DNA from: MPNP01 sp963668325 | GTDB taxonomy: Bacteria > Pseudomonadota > Alphaproteobacteria > Rhodobacterales > Rhodobacteraceae | Length of the DNA: 64,000 bases | Assembly (NCBI GenBank): GCA_963668325.1 | Contig: OY764222.1 | Location: forward strand, 1,302,001 to 1,366,000 | Reading direction: 5' to 3' | Shown here: one piece after another, positions 9,319 through 17,106 of the stretch | How positions within the stretch are numbered: the first letter of the stretch is position 1 | How the letters are laid out: the number at the start of each line of letters is the position of its first letter | The notes under the pieces: model-generated | Databases searched by the model: none | Told to the model about the DNA's origin: nothing | The model's input: only the letters and a program-made list of their open reading frames with translations | Position numbers and translations under genes: made by a program

Positions 9319-10131
9319 TTGCAACAACAACCCACAAAACCCTCAGAAGACCGTACTCCACTATTGGAAGCACGGGAGGTATCAAAATATTTTGGGGCTG
9401 TTACAGCATTAAGAGATGTAAATTTGCAACTTTGGCCTGGTGAGGTCCTGGGAGTTGTCGGGGATAACGGGGCCGGAAAATCAACCCTCATGAAAGTGCT
9501 TTCTGGCTTGTATCCTCCGAGCAAGGGAAACTTGTATTTTGATGGCAAGGAAGTACATTTCCACAGCCCAAGAGATGCACGTAATCTTGGTATAGAAATG
9601 GTATATCAGGATTTGGCACTTGCCGGTAACTTGAATATTGCCGAGAATATTTATCTGGGCCGGGAACCTAAGCGGAAATACCTGGGTGGCCTTGTATCAT
9701 TATTTGATCACAAGCAAGGTTTGCAGATGGCCAAAGATCATCTTGATAACCTAAAAATTGAAGTTAAGAGTGTAGAGCAAAAGGTGGAAGAGCTGTCCGG
9801 TGGTCAGCGGCAGGCTGTTGCAATTGCCCGTTCAATTGCGTTTCAGGCCCGGGTTGTCATAATGGATGAGCCAACTGCGGCTTTGGCTATCAAGGAAGTA
9901 GGCAAAGTCCTGGATATGATTGTAGGTCTCAAGGACCGAGGAATTTCAGTTGTAATAATCAGCCACCGTATGGATGATATATTCTACGTTTGCGATCGTG
10001 TTATGGCTCTTTATCATGGTACCAACTTTAGCGAATCATATCTGAAGGACACCAACCGAAGTGAAGTCATAGGTTGGATAATGGGGACCAAAGAAAGTGT
10101 TAGGGAGTTAGCTCATGACCGAGTCCAGTAG
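9319..10131 (+). CDS. Ribose/fructose-type ABC transporter ATP-binding protein (single ABC domain)
   Basis: This 270-residue cytoplasmic ATPase energises a CUT2-type sugar importer. Walker A GDNGAGKS, the Q-loop MVYQDLAL, signature LSGGQRQ and Walker B VVIMDEPTAAL are all intact, and the H-loop histidine is in IISHRMDD. It has one ABC cassette like FrcA, not the double cassette of RbsA/XylG. The start is TTG at 9319; no strong ribosome-binding site is visible. It overlaps the permease gene by 17 bases, so the two are co-translated. The matching binding protein is not adjacent and is probably the gene at 30479. The substrate is unknown. Confidence 0.9.
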   Translation: MQQQPTKPSEDRTPLLEAREVSKYFGAVTALRDVNLQLWPGEVLGVVGDNGAGKSTLMKVLSGLYPPSKGNLYFDGKEVHFHSPRDARNLGIEMVYQDLALAGNLNIAENIYLGREPKRKYLGGLVSLFDHKQGLQMAKDHLDNLKIEVKSVEQKVEELSGGQRQAVAIARSIAFQARVVIMDEPTAALAIKEVGKVLDMIVGLKDRGISVVIISHRMDDIFYVCDRVMALYHGTNFSESYLKDTNRSEVIGWIMGTKESVRELAHDRVQ

Positions 10132-11137
10132 ACCAGAAATGGACAATGAAGTTCCCTGGCATGTCCGGATGATTCCGTTCTTTGATCGTTACGGGATATT
10201 GATAGTCATTGTTGTTATGTGCCTTGTTCTATGGGCTCTACAACCTGAGGTTTTTCTGTCCTGGCGAAACATTTCTAATATATTCAAGCAAACTGCTGCC
10301 AACGGAATGTTGTCGATTGGAATGTTTCTCGTGATTCTTACAGCAGGTATTGATCTATCGGTTGGTTCGGTTCTAGCACTTGGAATGATGACCCTTGCTG
10401 TATCTAACGCTTCTGGAGTTGCTTGGCCGATTGTTCTTTGCCTCTCACCAATAATGGGCATGCTGGCTGGATTTGTGAATGGAATTGGTATCACTAAGCT
10501 AAGGATGCCACATCCATTTATCATGACTTTGGGAATGCTATTCATGGCCCGAGGATTAGCTAATCTGATATCTGGTGGTGTGCCTTATTCAGGTCTACCC
10601 GATCCAGTTAGATTCTTGGGTTCGGCCCAGATTTACCTGGGGGAATTTGACGGGACCAGATATAACATCCCTGTTGTATTTCTTTTCACCATATTTGTAT
10701 ACCTTATTTTTTGGATTTTGCTTGAGCATACCGTATTTGGGCGACGTGTATATGCCATAGGAGGGAACCCCGAAGCAGCTCGTGTAAGTGGAATTAATGT
10801 TGATAGGACCCTGATAATTGTCTACACGATCTGTGGATTTATGGCAGGTGTGGCGGGTTTGATTATGGCTGGAAGAACCAATTCAGGTTTCCCAAATGCC
10901 GGACAAGGGATGGAATTGGAAGCAATAGCAGCGGTCATCATAGGAGGAGCAAGTTTCTTCGGTGGCCGTGGCCAGGTATTGGGTATATTTGGTGGAGTCC
11001 TCATTATGGGACTTATCAGAAATGGCTTGAACCTGAACGATGTAAGCACCTTCTGGCAGCAGATCCTTATCGGGGGAATAATTGTCCTTGCGGTTTTTAT
11101 TGATGTATTACGGAGAGACTGGGGTACAAGAAGTTAA
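10115..11137 (+). CDS. Ribose/fructose-type ABC transporter permease (RbsC/FrcC family)
   Basis: The 340-residue inner-membrane protein has about nine or ten hydrophobic segments and the family blocks GMFLVILTAGIDLSVGSVLALG, HPFIMTLGMLFMARGLANLISGG and EAARVSGINVDR (the cytoplasmic loop that docks on the ATPase). GGASFFGGRGQVLGIFGG near the C terminus is also typical of CUT2 permeases. It would form the channel for the importer whose ATPase is encoded immediately upstream with a 17-base overlap. The substrate cannot be predicted. After its stop come a small hairpin at 11210-11227 and then the convergent gntR remnant. Confidence 0.9.
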   Translation: MTESSRPEMDNEVPWHVRMIPFFDRYGILIVIVVMCLVLWALQPEVFLSWRNISNIFKQTAANGMLSIGMFLVILTAGIDLSVGSVLALGMMTLAVSNASGVAWPIVLCLSPIMGMLAGFVNGIGITKLRMPHPFIMTLGMLFMARGLANLISGGVPYSGLPDPVRFLGSAQIYLGEFDGTRYNIPVVFLFTIFVYLIFWILLEHTVFGRRVYAIGGNPEAARVSGINVDRTLIIVYTICGFMAGVAGLIMAGRTNSGFPNAGQGMELEAIAAVIIGGASFFGGRGQVLGIFGGVLIMGLIRNGLNLNDVSTFWQQILIGGIIVLAVFIDVLRRDWGTRS

Positions 11138-11209
11138 GAAAGGTGAATTCTATAGGCCTACAGTAGCTGTTTTTTTGGTATTGCCCTGAATATTCTCAAC
11201 CGTTTCACT

Positions 11210-11227
11210 GCTTCAGCAAGCTGAAGC
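11210..11227. terminator. Small perfect hairpin between convergent genes, possible terminator
   Basis: GCTTCAG and CTGAAGC form a 7-bp stem around a CAAG loop, in the gap between the permease gene and the convergent gntR remnant. A run of six T begins only about 13 bases further on, so this is not a textbook intrinsic terminator. A role as a weak terminator or RNA-end stabiliser is inferred from position only. Confidence 0.3.
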
Positions 11228-11313
11228 AAGGACAAGTGCTCTTTTTTCATTGCAGTCCTTGGCTGGAATCATCGCTAATTTAGAGAAGTATATGATTCTC
11301 TATGTAAGAGGAA

Positions 11314-11966
11314 TCAGTCCTCGAAATAATCGGTGTGGGATTTTCTGATACCCTTGATGATGTCGTCAAGTCGAGAAAGGTGTTTGGTAATGGCAATCAT
11401 CAACTTAGATTCGTCACGTTTCATCAATGTAGAGACGATCTGGCGATGATCTTCAAGTAATTCATCCATTGTTGCCGGTTCGGTCAAACTAAGAACACAG
11501 AGACGGTCAACCATGGCCTTGTTTTCCGATATGGTGTTGAACATGAAGGAACAATCGCCGGCATCGCACAGGTGGCTGTGAAAATCGTAGTCGAGGCTGT
11601 GAAACCGTTTGGAATCCATTTTTTGGCAGAATTTTGCTGATCTTCAAGATCTTGTTCGAGTATCTCGAATTGTTCCGTGGTTGCCAGGCGACAGGCCCGT
11701 CGCAGTATTTCACACTCGGTTGCCATGCGGATGAACCTGCTACGCTTGATCTTTTCGGATGAAAACCCACGCACTACAGTGAATTTCTGTGGAAGAATGA
11801 GCAATAGATTAAGGTTGGCAAGCCGAATGAACGCTTCGCGGACGGGTTGGCGTGAAATATTGAACTCCCGGGCAATTTCCACCTTGTTTATCCGGGTACC
11901 TGGCATCAGTTTCAGGGATACGATACGGTCATACAGGTGATAATCTTCAAATTGGGAAGGAGGCAA
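11314..11966 (-). pseudogene. GntR/FadR-family regulator, frameshifted
   Basis: The N-terminal part (from 11966, TTG start) holds a winged helix with LYDRIVSLKLMPGTRINKVEIAREFNIS and SRQPVREAFIRLANL, the classic GntR DNA-binding signature, followed by the start of an FCD ligand-binding domain. The C-terminal half, from SKRFHSLDYDFHSHLCDAG to the stop at 11314, is in another frame. The break is at a run of six A (plus-strand T, 11619-11624); one extra A would restore a continuous ~217-residue protein. It may be a true inactivation, phase variation, slippage or a sequencing error. From position, it would have regulated the alginate genes that begin beyond the IS. A related broken regulator lies at 24106-24668. 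Confidence 0.75.
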
Positions 11967-12309
11967 CCTAGGGTGTTGTATCTTGCTCGGGGGTTAATAT
12001 TAACCTGAAAGGAAAGGGATTTTTTTGTTATCAATTTAGGTTTTTATGTTGTTGTGATTCCAGCATGGAAGTAGCGTTGTCACAGTTAATCTAACGGTTT
12101 TTATATATTTTTGATCGCGGACCAGGGTCTTACTTATGAAAAAATTTCCAAAAATAAGCCAAATCAATGTGGATCTTCCATTATTAAGTGCAAGAAAATA
12201 TACTCTTGAACTATCAAATAATAATTATAAAAGTATTAGTTCTGTGTAGCGTCATTTATGTTTCCATCCTGATTGTCGCTAAATTAAGACAGATTGCAAA
12301 TATTAACTA
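11967..12309 (+). promoter_or_regulatory. Original algQ upstream region, cut off from its gene by an insertion
   Basis: This AT-rich stretch of about 340 bases has no convincing open frame. It lies between the gntR remnant and the left edge of the IS630 element. Deleting the IS in silence of one TA copy rejoins AAATATTAACTA to GTTTGGAGGAGAAC, placing this region directly before the algQ ribosome-binding site, so it is very likely the ancestral algQ promoter region. The rejoined site contains CAAATAT followed by ACTAGT, resembling a repeat upstream of algS. Promoter boxes cannot be assigned with confidence. Confidence 0.45.
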
Positions 12310-12328
12310 GTATCGTGTCGCTATTGAA
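12310..12328 (+). repeat. Left terminal inverted repeat of the IS630-family element
   Basis: GTATCGTGTCGCTATTGAA is the exact reverse complement of 15451-15469. It is preceded by the TA target dinucleotide at 12308-12309. Confidence 0.92.
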
Positions 12329-12350
12329 GTGATGTTTTTGTTTCTTATCT

Positions 12351-14177
12351 AGTGTCTGCCCGAGAATGATTTAATTGTTCCCAAACCCCTTGCAATAGGG
12401 GTTTTGATATGCGAATCTTCTTTCAAGATCAGTTCTAAAATATGTTTTTTCCCAAAATAAGGCCTGATCTTATCCAAAAGTAACACTTCTTCGAGCGATG
12501 AGACAATGCGACATACGATCAAACCACTCCGCGAACTTGGTGACATTGACATAGCAAATATTAATCTGGATTACAAATCGAGAGATGACACCCCAGCCAT
12601 CTTGATCGGTCTTCAACATCTTTATACTGACCAGTCTCTGCGGGAACGACTTTTTACTCTCCTGGAGGAAGGATTGGTTACCAATGCCAATCACAAGTTG
12701 GGCCGGCCGGGGATGGATTTGTGGCAGATTCTGGTTATGGGAGTAGTGATGCAGGGACTGGGTTGTGATTTTGACCGTCTGCAGGATTTGGTCAATCACC
12801 ATAGTGCTGTTCGCCAGTTTCTTGGTCATGCTGACATCTGGGATAAAACCACTTATTCCCACCAGACGATTGTTGATAATGTCACCCTGTTGACGCCAGA
12901 GTTATTGGCCGCGGTTGGCAAGCTGATTGTCGATAGTGGTCACAAAGTGTCAAAAAAAAAGCTTGGCGCAACGTTGCACGGGCGGTGTGATTCCTTTGTC
13001 GTGGAAACGGATGTTCATTATCCGACTGATGTCAATCTGTTATGGGATGCGATGCGTTGTCTTCTTCGTGAGATTGGTCATGAGGCCAGCGCTTCTGATC
13101 TTGGTGGGTGGCGTCAATGGAAACATTTGAGGGCTTCGGTCAAGCAGAAGTTTCATGCGGTGCGAAAGACCAGGCGAGCCAGTGTGGATGATGTCAAGGC
13201 TTATCTTGGCCAGTGTGATGATCTTGTCGCCAGGGCCGAAGAGACTTTGGTCGCGTTGCGTGCTGTGGGTGTAACCAAAGACAAGGTCTTAGTGGCCATT
13301 GCCAATTATCTTCGTCATGCCCACCGTCAGATTGATCAGATTGGCCGTCGCTTGCTGCAGGGCGAAACGATACCCACCGCTGAAAAGGTCTATTCAATTT
13401 TTGAGGAGCACACCCGCTGGATCTCCAAAGGCAAGGCCGGGGTTCCGGTTGAATTAGGTGTACCGGTCTGCGTCCTGGAAGATGATTGTGGTTTTATCCT
13501 GCATCACCGGATCATGTGGAAAGGGAGTGATGTTGATCATGCCCAACCAATGGTTGAGGAAACCCAGTTCCTTTTCCCGTCCCTTCGGGCTTGCAGTTTT
13601 GACCGTGGCTTTCACAGTCCGGCCAATCGGGTTCGTCTGGATGAACTTCTTGCGGAGAATGTTCTACCTCGGAAGGGTCGTTGGTCGAAGGCTGACCGGG
13701 AACGGGAAAGTGGGAGCAAGTTTGTTGCCATGCGGAAGAAACATCCGGGGATAGAATCGAAGATCAATGGCCTTGAGCATCATGGTCTGGCCCGTGTTCG
13801 CGCGTATGGAGCTGATGGGTTTGAGCGTGTGGTAGCCTTGTCAGTGGTTGCGTCCAATATTCATCATTTGGGTCGTTTGTTACGTAGGAAGAAGAAAGAG
13901 GATCTGAAAAGATTACTACTGCCGGACAAACGACCACGCCTGGCGGCCTGACGAAACCAACTGCAACAAAACCCAAATAATCGTCCCCAAAAAGACGGCC
14001 AGGGGAGGTCTGTCTTGAGTTGGGAAAGATCGGATAATTTGTGGAAAAAGTTGTTCAAAAAGTCGTTTTTTTGTGAAAAACCAAGCTCAAATCTGAAAAT
14101 TTTTGTTTGGAAAATGAATCTGGGAAAATGTATTTATGGCAATTTGCCAAAAATCAGGTATTTTCTGGGCAGACACT
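12351..14177 (+). mobile_element. ISNCY-family insertion sequence nested in the IS630 element
   Basis: The element of about 1,827 bp begins AGTGTCTGCCC and ends GGGCAGACACT, an 11-bp perfect inverted repeat, with weaker similarity continuing inward. A 4-bp direct duplication ATCT flanks it (12347-12350 and 14178-14181), marking a clean insertion into the 5' non-coding part of the IS630 element. It carries one full-length transposase gene and has no visible decay, so it is the younger of the two insertions. Confidence 0.9.
12506..13951 (+). CDS. ISNCY-family transposase
   Basis: The 481-residue product matches the ISNCY transposase pattern. It has an N-terminal MRHTIKPLRELGDIDI, then LGRPGMDLWQILVMGVVMQGL and FDRLQDLVNHH, the central GRCDSFVVETDVHYPTDVNLLWDAMR and the C-terminal SFDRGFHSPANR. 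The acidic residues in ETDVHYPTD and SFDRGF probably belong to the DDE-type catalytic core. The frame is complete and lies well within the inverted repeats, so the element may still be active. GC content is higher than in the chromosomal genes nearby. Confidence 0.9.
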   Translation: MRHTIKPLRELGDIDIANINLDYKSRDDTPAILIGLQHLYTDQSLRERLFTLLEEGLVTNANHKLGRPGMDLWQILVMGVVMQGLGCDFDRLQDLVNHHSAVRQFLGHADIWDKTTYSHQTIVDNVTLLTPELLAAVGKLIVDSGHKVSKKKLGATLHGRCDSFVVETDVHYPTDVNLLWDAMRCLLREIGHEASASDLGGWRQWKHLRASVKQKFHAVRKTRRASVDDVKAYLGQCDDLVARAEETLVALRAVGVTKDKVLVAIANYLRHAHRQIDQIGRRLLQGETIPTAEKVYSIFEEHTRWISKGKAGVPVELGVPVCVLEDDCGFILHHRIMWKGSDVDHAQPMVEETQFLFPSLRACSFDRGFHSPANRVRLDELLAENVLPRKGRWSKADRERESGSKFVAMRKKHPGIESKINGLEHHGLARVRAYGADGFERVVALSVVASNIHHLGRLLRRKKKEDLKRLLLPDKRPRLAA

Positions 14178-14316
14178 ATCTAAATATGATTAATCCTGTC
14201 AACAGGAACCACCACTATCGAGCAGCAGTCCTTTCCCGGCCATCAGTTAACCACCACCAAAACCAATATGGTGGGCTTATCTGACCCTGGAAGGCCATTA
14301 GTTGAAGGAAATAATC

Positions 14317-14775
14317 ATGAGTACAGCCCGCCACAAAAGTCACCGGGTTCATCTTACGGCTGAAGAGCGCCAGTCGCTACGCCGTCGTATCGACAGCGGC
14401 ACGGGTTCCACCCAAGCCCGCCGACGCGCCAATATCCTTTTGTTGACGGACGAAAGCCTTTCCACGGGTGGTCTTTCGGATGCCCGCATCGCTGAGATAC
14501 TCGGGGTTGGTACTGCAACGGTTGAGCGAACGCGCAAACAATGTGTCATGGAGGGTATTGAAGCGACGCTGGACCGCAAGGTTCAAGTGAACCGCAAGAA
14601 GCGGCTTCTGGACGGTGAGGGTGAGGCCAAATTGACCATGTTGGCCTGTTCGGAGCCGCCGGAGGGTCATGCGAAATGGTCGCTGAGGCTGTTGGGTGCG
14701 AAGTTGGTCGAATTGGAAATCGTCGAGACCATTTCGAAGGATACGGTCCGCCGGGCACTAAAAAAAACGAATTGA
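14317..14775 (+). CDS. IS630-family transposase, frame A (N-terminal helix-turn-helix part)
   Basis: This 152-residue frame encodes the N-terminal DNA-binding region of an IS630 transposase (LTAEERQSLRRRID, then ARIAEILGVGTATVERTRKQ, a helix-turn-helix of the expected type) and ends TVRRALKKTN. The start chosen is ATG at 14317, preceded by GAAGGA; a TTG at 14302 is in frame. The family sequence continues smoothly in the -1 frame as KKNELKPWRQK, so the functional protein is probably A plus B, made by -1 slippage on the run of eight A at 14760-14767. Confidence 0.85.
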   Translation: MSTARHKSHRVHLTAEERQSLRRRIDSGTGSTQARRRANILLLTDESLSTGGLSDARIAEILGVGTATVERTRKQCVMEGIEATLDRKVQVNRKKRLLDGEGEAKLTMLACSEPPEGHAKWSLRLLGAKLVELEIVETISKDTVRRALKKTN

Positions 14776-15458
14776 AACCCTGGCGCCAGAAGTGCTGGTG
14801 CATTCCCCCGCAAGCCAACGCCGAATTTGTCTATGCCATGGAGGATGTTCTGAGGGTTTACCACAGGGAATATGACGATGACACTGTTCTGGTCTGTTTG
14901 GACGAAACCTCCCGGCAACAGACCCGGGCGGCCCGGACATCCTTGCCGGTCCGGCCAGGCCAACCGGCGTGTTACGACTATGAATATCAGCGCAACGGTA
15001 CCGCCAATCTCTTCATGCTTTCGGCCCCGTTGCAGGGTTGGCGTCATGTCAAGGTCACCGATCGGCGGACCAAGCAGGATTTTGCCATGGTCTTAAAAGA
15101 CCTTGCTGATGGCCACTTTCCAGGGAAGACCATCGTCCTGGTGATGGACAATTTGAATACCCACAAACTCGCAACCCTTTATGATACCTTTGAACCCGCT
15201 GAGGCCAATCGTCTGGCCCAAAGGTTTGAGGTTCACCATACCCCGAAGCATGGGAGCTGGCTGAACATGGCCGAAATTGAAATAAATGTCCTGACGTTAC
15301 AGTGTTTCCAACGGTGTATTCCCGACCGTGCGACCATGGTTCGTGAAGTCAGGGCCTGGCAAGATAATCGGAATGGGGCGGCCAAACCGATCGAGTGGCG
15401 GTTTAGGGCGGAGGATGCGCGCATTAAGTTGAAGTCATTATACCCATCTATTCAATAG
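14763..15458 (+). CDS. IS630-family transposase, frame B (DDE catalytic part)
   Basis: Read in the -1 frame relative to A, this part begins KNELKPWRQKCWCIPPQAN and contains the three catalytic acidic residues: Asp in VLVCLDETSRQ, Asp in IVLVMDNLNTH and Glu in WLNMAEIEINVL. The spacing is that of IS630/Tc1 enzymes. No good start codon with a ribosome-binding site occurs at its beginning, which supports synthesis as an A-B fusion through frameshifting. The frame ends at 15458, inside the right inverted repeat. Confidence 0.85.
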   Translation, partial: KNELKPWRQKCWCIPPQANAEFVYAMEDVLRVYHREYDDDTVLVCLDETSRQQTRAARTSLPVRPGQPACYDYEYQRNGTANLFMLSAPLQGWRHVKVTDRRTKQDFAMVLKDLADGHFPGKTIVLVMDNLNTHKLATLYDTFEPAEANRLAQRFEVHHTPKHGSWLNMAEIEINVLTLQCFQRCIPDRATMVREVRAWQDNRNGAAKPIEWRFRAEDARIKLKSLYPSIQ

Positions 15459-15469
15459 CGACACGATAC
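15451..15469 (-). repeat. Right terminal inverted repeat of the IS630-family element
   Basis: It is the exact reverse complement of 12310-12328 and is followed by TA at 15470-15471. It overlaps the stop of the transposase and lies 16 bases before the algQ start codon. Confidence 0.92.
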
Positions 15470-15485
15470 TAGTTTGGAGGAGAAC

Positions 15486-17039
15486 ATGAAAAAAATATCA
15501 CTTGTTGTGGCAGCGCTTGCGACGACAGCACTAACAACTTTAACTCCGGCTTTTGCTGATGGAGATCAAAAGATTGTTGCTGAACCACTGGAACTTACAA
15601 TCCATTTCCACTGGAGACGCTCAAAGGGCTACATTGAAGATTGGCCAGTAGAAAAGGCCGCCTGCGCGGCAACCAACGTCTGCCTCATTGACGAAACAAC
15701 CGGTAAAAACGCCTCCAACAGCAATGAAGCGATGAACCTGCTTTTAGCGAAAGGTGATCTGCCTGACATCGTCGGTGGCGAGCGCATCCGCCAACCGATC
15801 AACGAGTTCGGTCCCCAAGGTGCCTTTGTACCGCTGAACGGTCTGATCGACGAACATGCTCCGAACATCAAAGCATGGTTCGAGGAGCATCCCGGGTTGC
15901 AGCAGGCTATTTCGGCCTGGGACGGCAACATGTACTACATTCCCTACCTGCCGGACGGCAAATATGCCCGTGCCTGGTTCATCCGTCAAGATTGGCTGGA
16001 CAAACTTGGATTGGAACAGCCCAACACCATCGAAGAGCTGGAACAGGTCTTGATTGCTTTCCGGGATCAAGATCCGAACGGCAACGGGCTGAAAGATGAA
16101 ATCCCGTACTTCAACCGCACCTGGGAAGAAACGCTTCGTCCGATCAATTTCTGGGACGCACGCACTTCGGGGTCAGACACTTACCACGACTTCATGGTTG
16201 TGGATGGCAAGATCCAACACCCCTACGCGGTCGACAGCTTCCGCGAAGGTCTGAAGAACCTGGCCCGGTGGTATGAAGAGGGACTTATCGACCCAGAGAT
16301 CTATACACGCGGTTCGTCTTCACGGGACTATCTCTTGTCGGAAAATCTGGGCGGCTTTACCCACGATTGGTTTGCATCAACATCCGGCTACAACGTCTCA
16401 CTGAAAGACAAAGTTGAAGGTTTCAACTTCATTCCATTCCTACCACCAAAATCTGTGAGCGGTGTTCGGATGCAAGAGCACCGGCGAATTCCGATTAAAC
16501 CGGATGGATGGGCGATCAGCTATAACAATGAGCACCCGGTTGAGACGATCAAATACTTCGACTTCTGGTTTAGCGTGGAAGGTGCACTTTTGGCCAACTT
16601 CGGCATCGAAGGCGACCACTACACCATGGTCGACGGTGAACCAGTCTACACCGAAGCGATACTGGGCAGCGGTCGTGCTGTTAACAGCCAAATGTACGAA
16701 ATCGGTGCCCAAGCGTTCCGCGGCTACCCGCAGGATTACCGCTATGAGTGGCAGTGGACACGTGAATCGGCCCGCAAAGGGATCGAGCTTTATGACACCG
16801 AAGATCTGCTGATAGATCAGTTCCTGGGTGTCGCCTTCAAGAAAGAAGAGCAAGAGGTCTATGACAAATATTGGCCAAATCTAAGAACCTACATGCTTGA
16901 ACGTACGCAGGCTTGGGTTCTGGGTAATGGTGATATCGAAGCTGAATGGGATGATTATATCGCACAGCTCGAAAACAGAGGCCTAAACGAAGTTTTGGAG
17001 GTCATGCAAACAGCCCATGACCGTCAATACGGCGGCTAA
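15486..17039 (+). CDS. algQ: Alginate oligosaccharide-binding protein of an ABC importer (AlgQ-like)
   Basis: The 517-residue product has a Sec signal peptide (MKKISLVVAALATTALTTL, likely cleaved after PAFA) and then reads like Sphingomonas AlgQ1/AlgQ2 throughout. Examples are GDLPDIVGG, GAFVPLNGLIDEHAPNIKAWF, NLGGFTHDWFAST, KPDGWAI and the C-terminal LEVMQTAHDRQYGG. AlgQ is about 516 residues. The EF-hand-like calcium loop is preserved as D194-Q-D196-P-N198-G-N200, with K203, D204 and E205. It should bind alginate oligomers in the periplasm and deliver them to AlgM1M2SS, encoded 9.5 kb downstream. The start is ATG at 15486 after GGAGGAG. An IS lies immediately upstream, so its native promoter has been displaced. 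Confidence 0.92.
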   Translation: MKKISLVVAALATTALTTLTPAFADGDQKIVAEPLELTIHFHWRRSKGYIEDWPVEKAACAATNVCLIDETTGKNASNSNEAMNLLLAKGDLPDIVGGERIRQPINEFGPQGAFVPLNGLIDEHAPNIKAWFEEHPGLQQAISAWDGNMYYIPYLPDGKYARAWFIRQDWLDKLGLEQPNTIEELEQVLIAFRDQDPNGNGLKDEIPYFNRTWEETLRPINFWDARTSGSDTYHDFMVVDGKIQHPYAVDSFREGLKNLARWYEEGLIDPEIYTRGSSSRDYLLSENLGGFTHDWFASTSGYNVSLKDKVEGFNFIPFLPPKSVSGVRMQEHRRIPIKPDGWAISYNNEHPVETIKYFDFWFSVEGALLANFGIEGDHYTMVDGEPVYTEAILGSGRAVNSQMYEIGAQAFRGYPQDYRYEWQWTRESARKGIELYDTEDLLIDQFLGVAFKKEEQEVYDKYWPNLRTYMLERTQAWVLGNGDIEAEWDDYIAQLENRGLNEVLEVMQTAHDRQYGG

Positions 17040-17106
17040 ATGAAACCTAAATTCGCGGGTGGGCAAGAACTTTGCCTACCCGTGAAGATATCCAAACAGT
17101 ACTTTC

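Larger units (their letters stand above)
12310..15469 (+). mobile_element. IS630-family insertion sequence, interrupted by a nested ISNCY-family element
   Basis: Perfect 19-bp terminal inverted repeats (12310-12328 and 15451-15469, beginning GTATCGTGTCGCTATTGAA) are flanked on both sides by TA (12308-12309 and 15470-15471), the target duplication typical of IS630/Tc1-mariner elements. The surrounding target is CTAG. The element carries a two-frame transposase at 14317-15458. Without the nested insertion it would be about 1.33 kb. It separates the algQ leader from the algQ ribosome-binding site, which starts only three bases beyond the right-hand TA. Confidence 0.92.
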
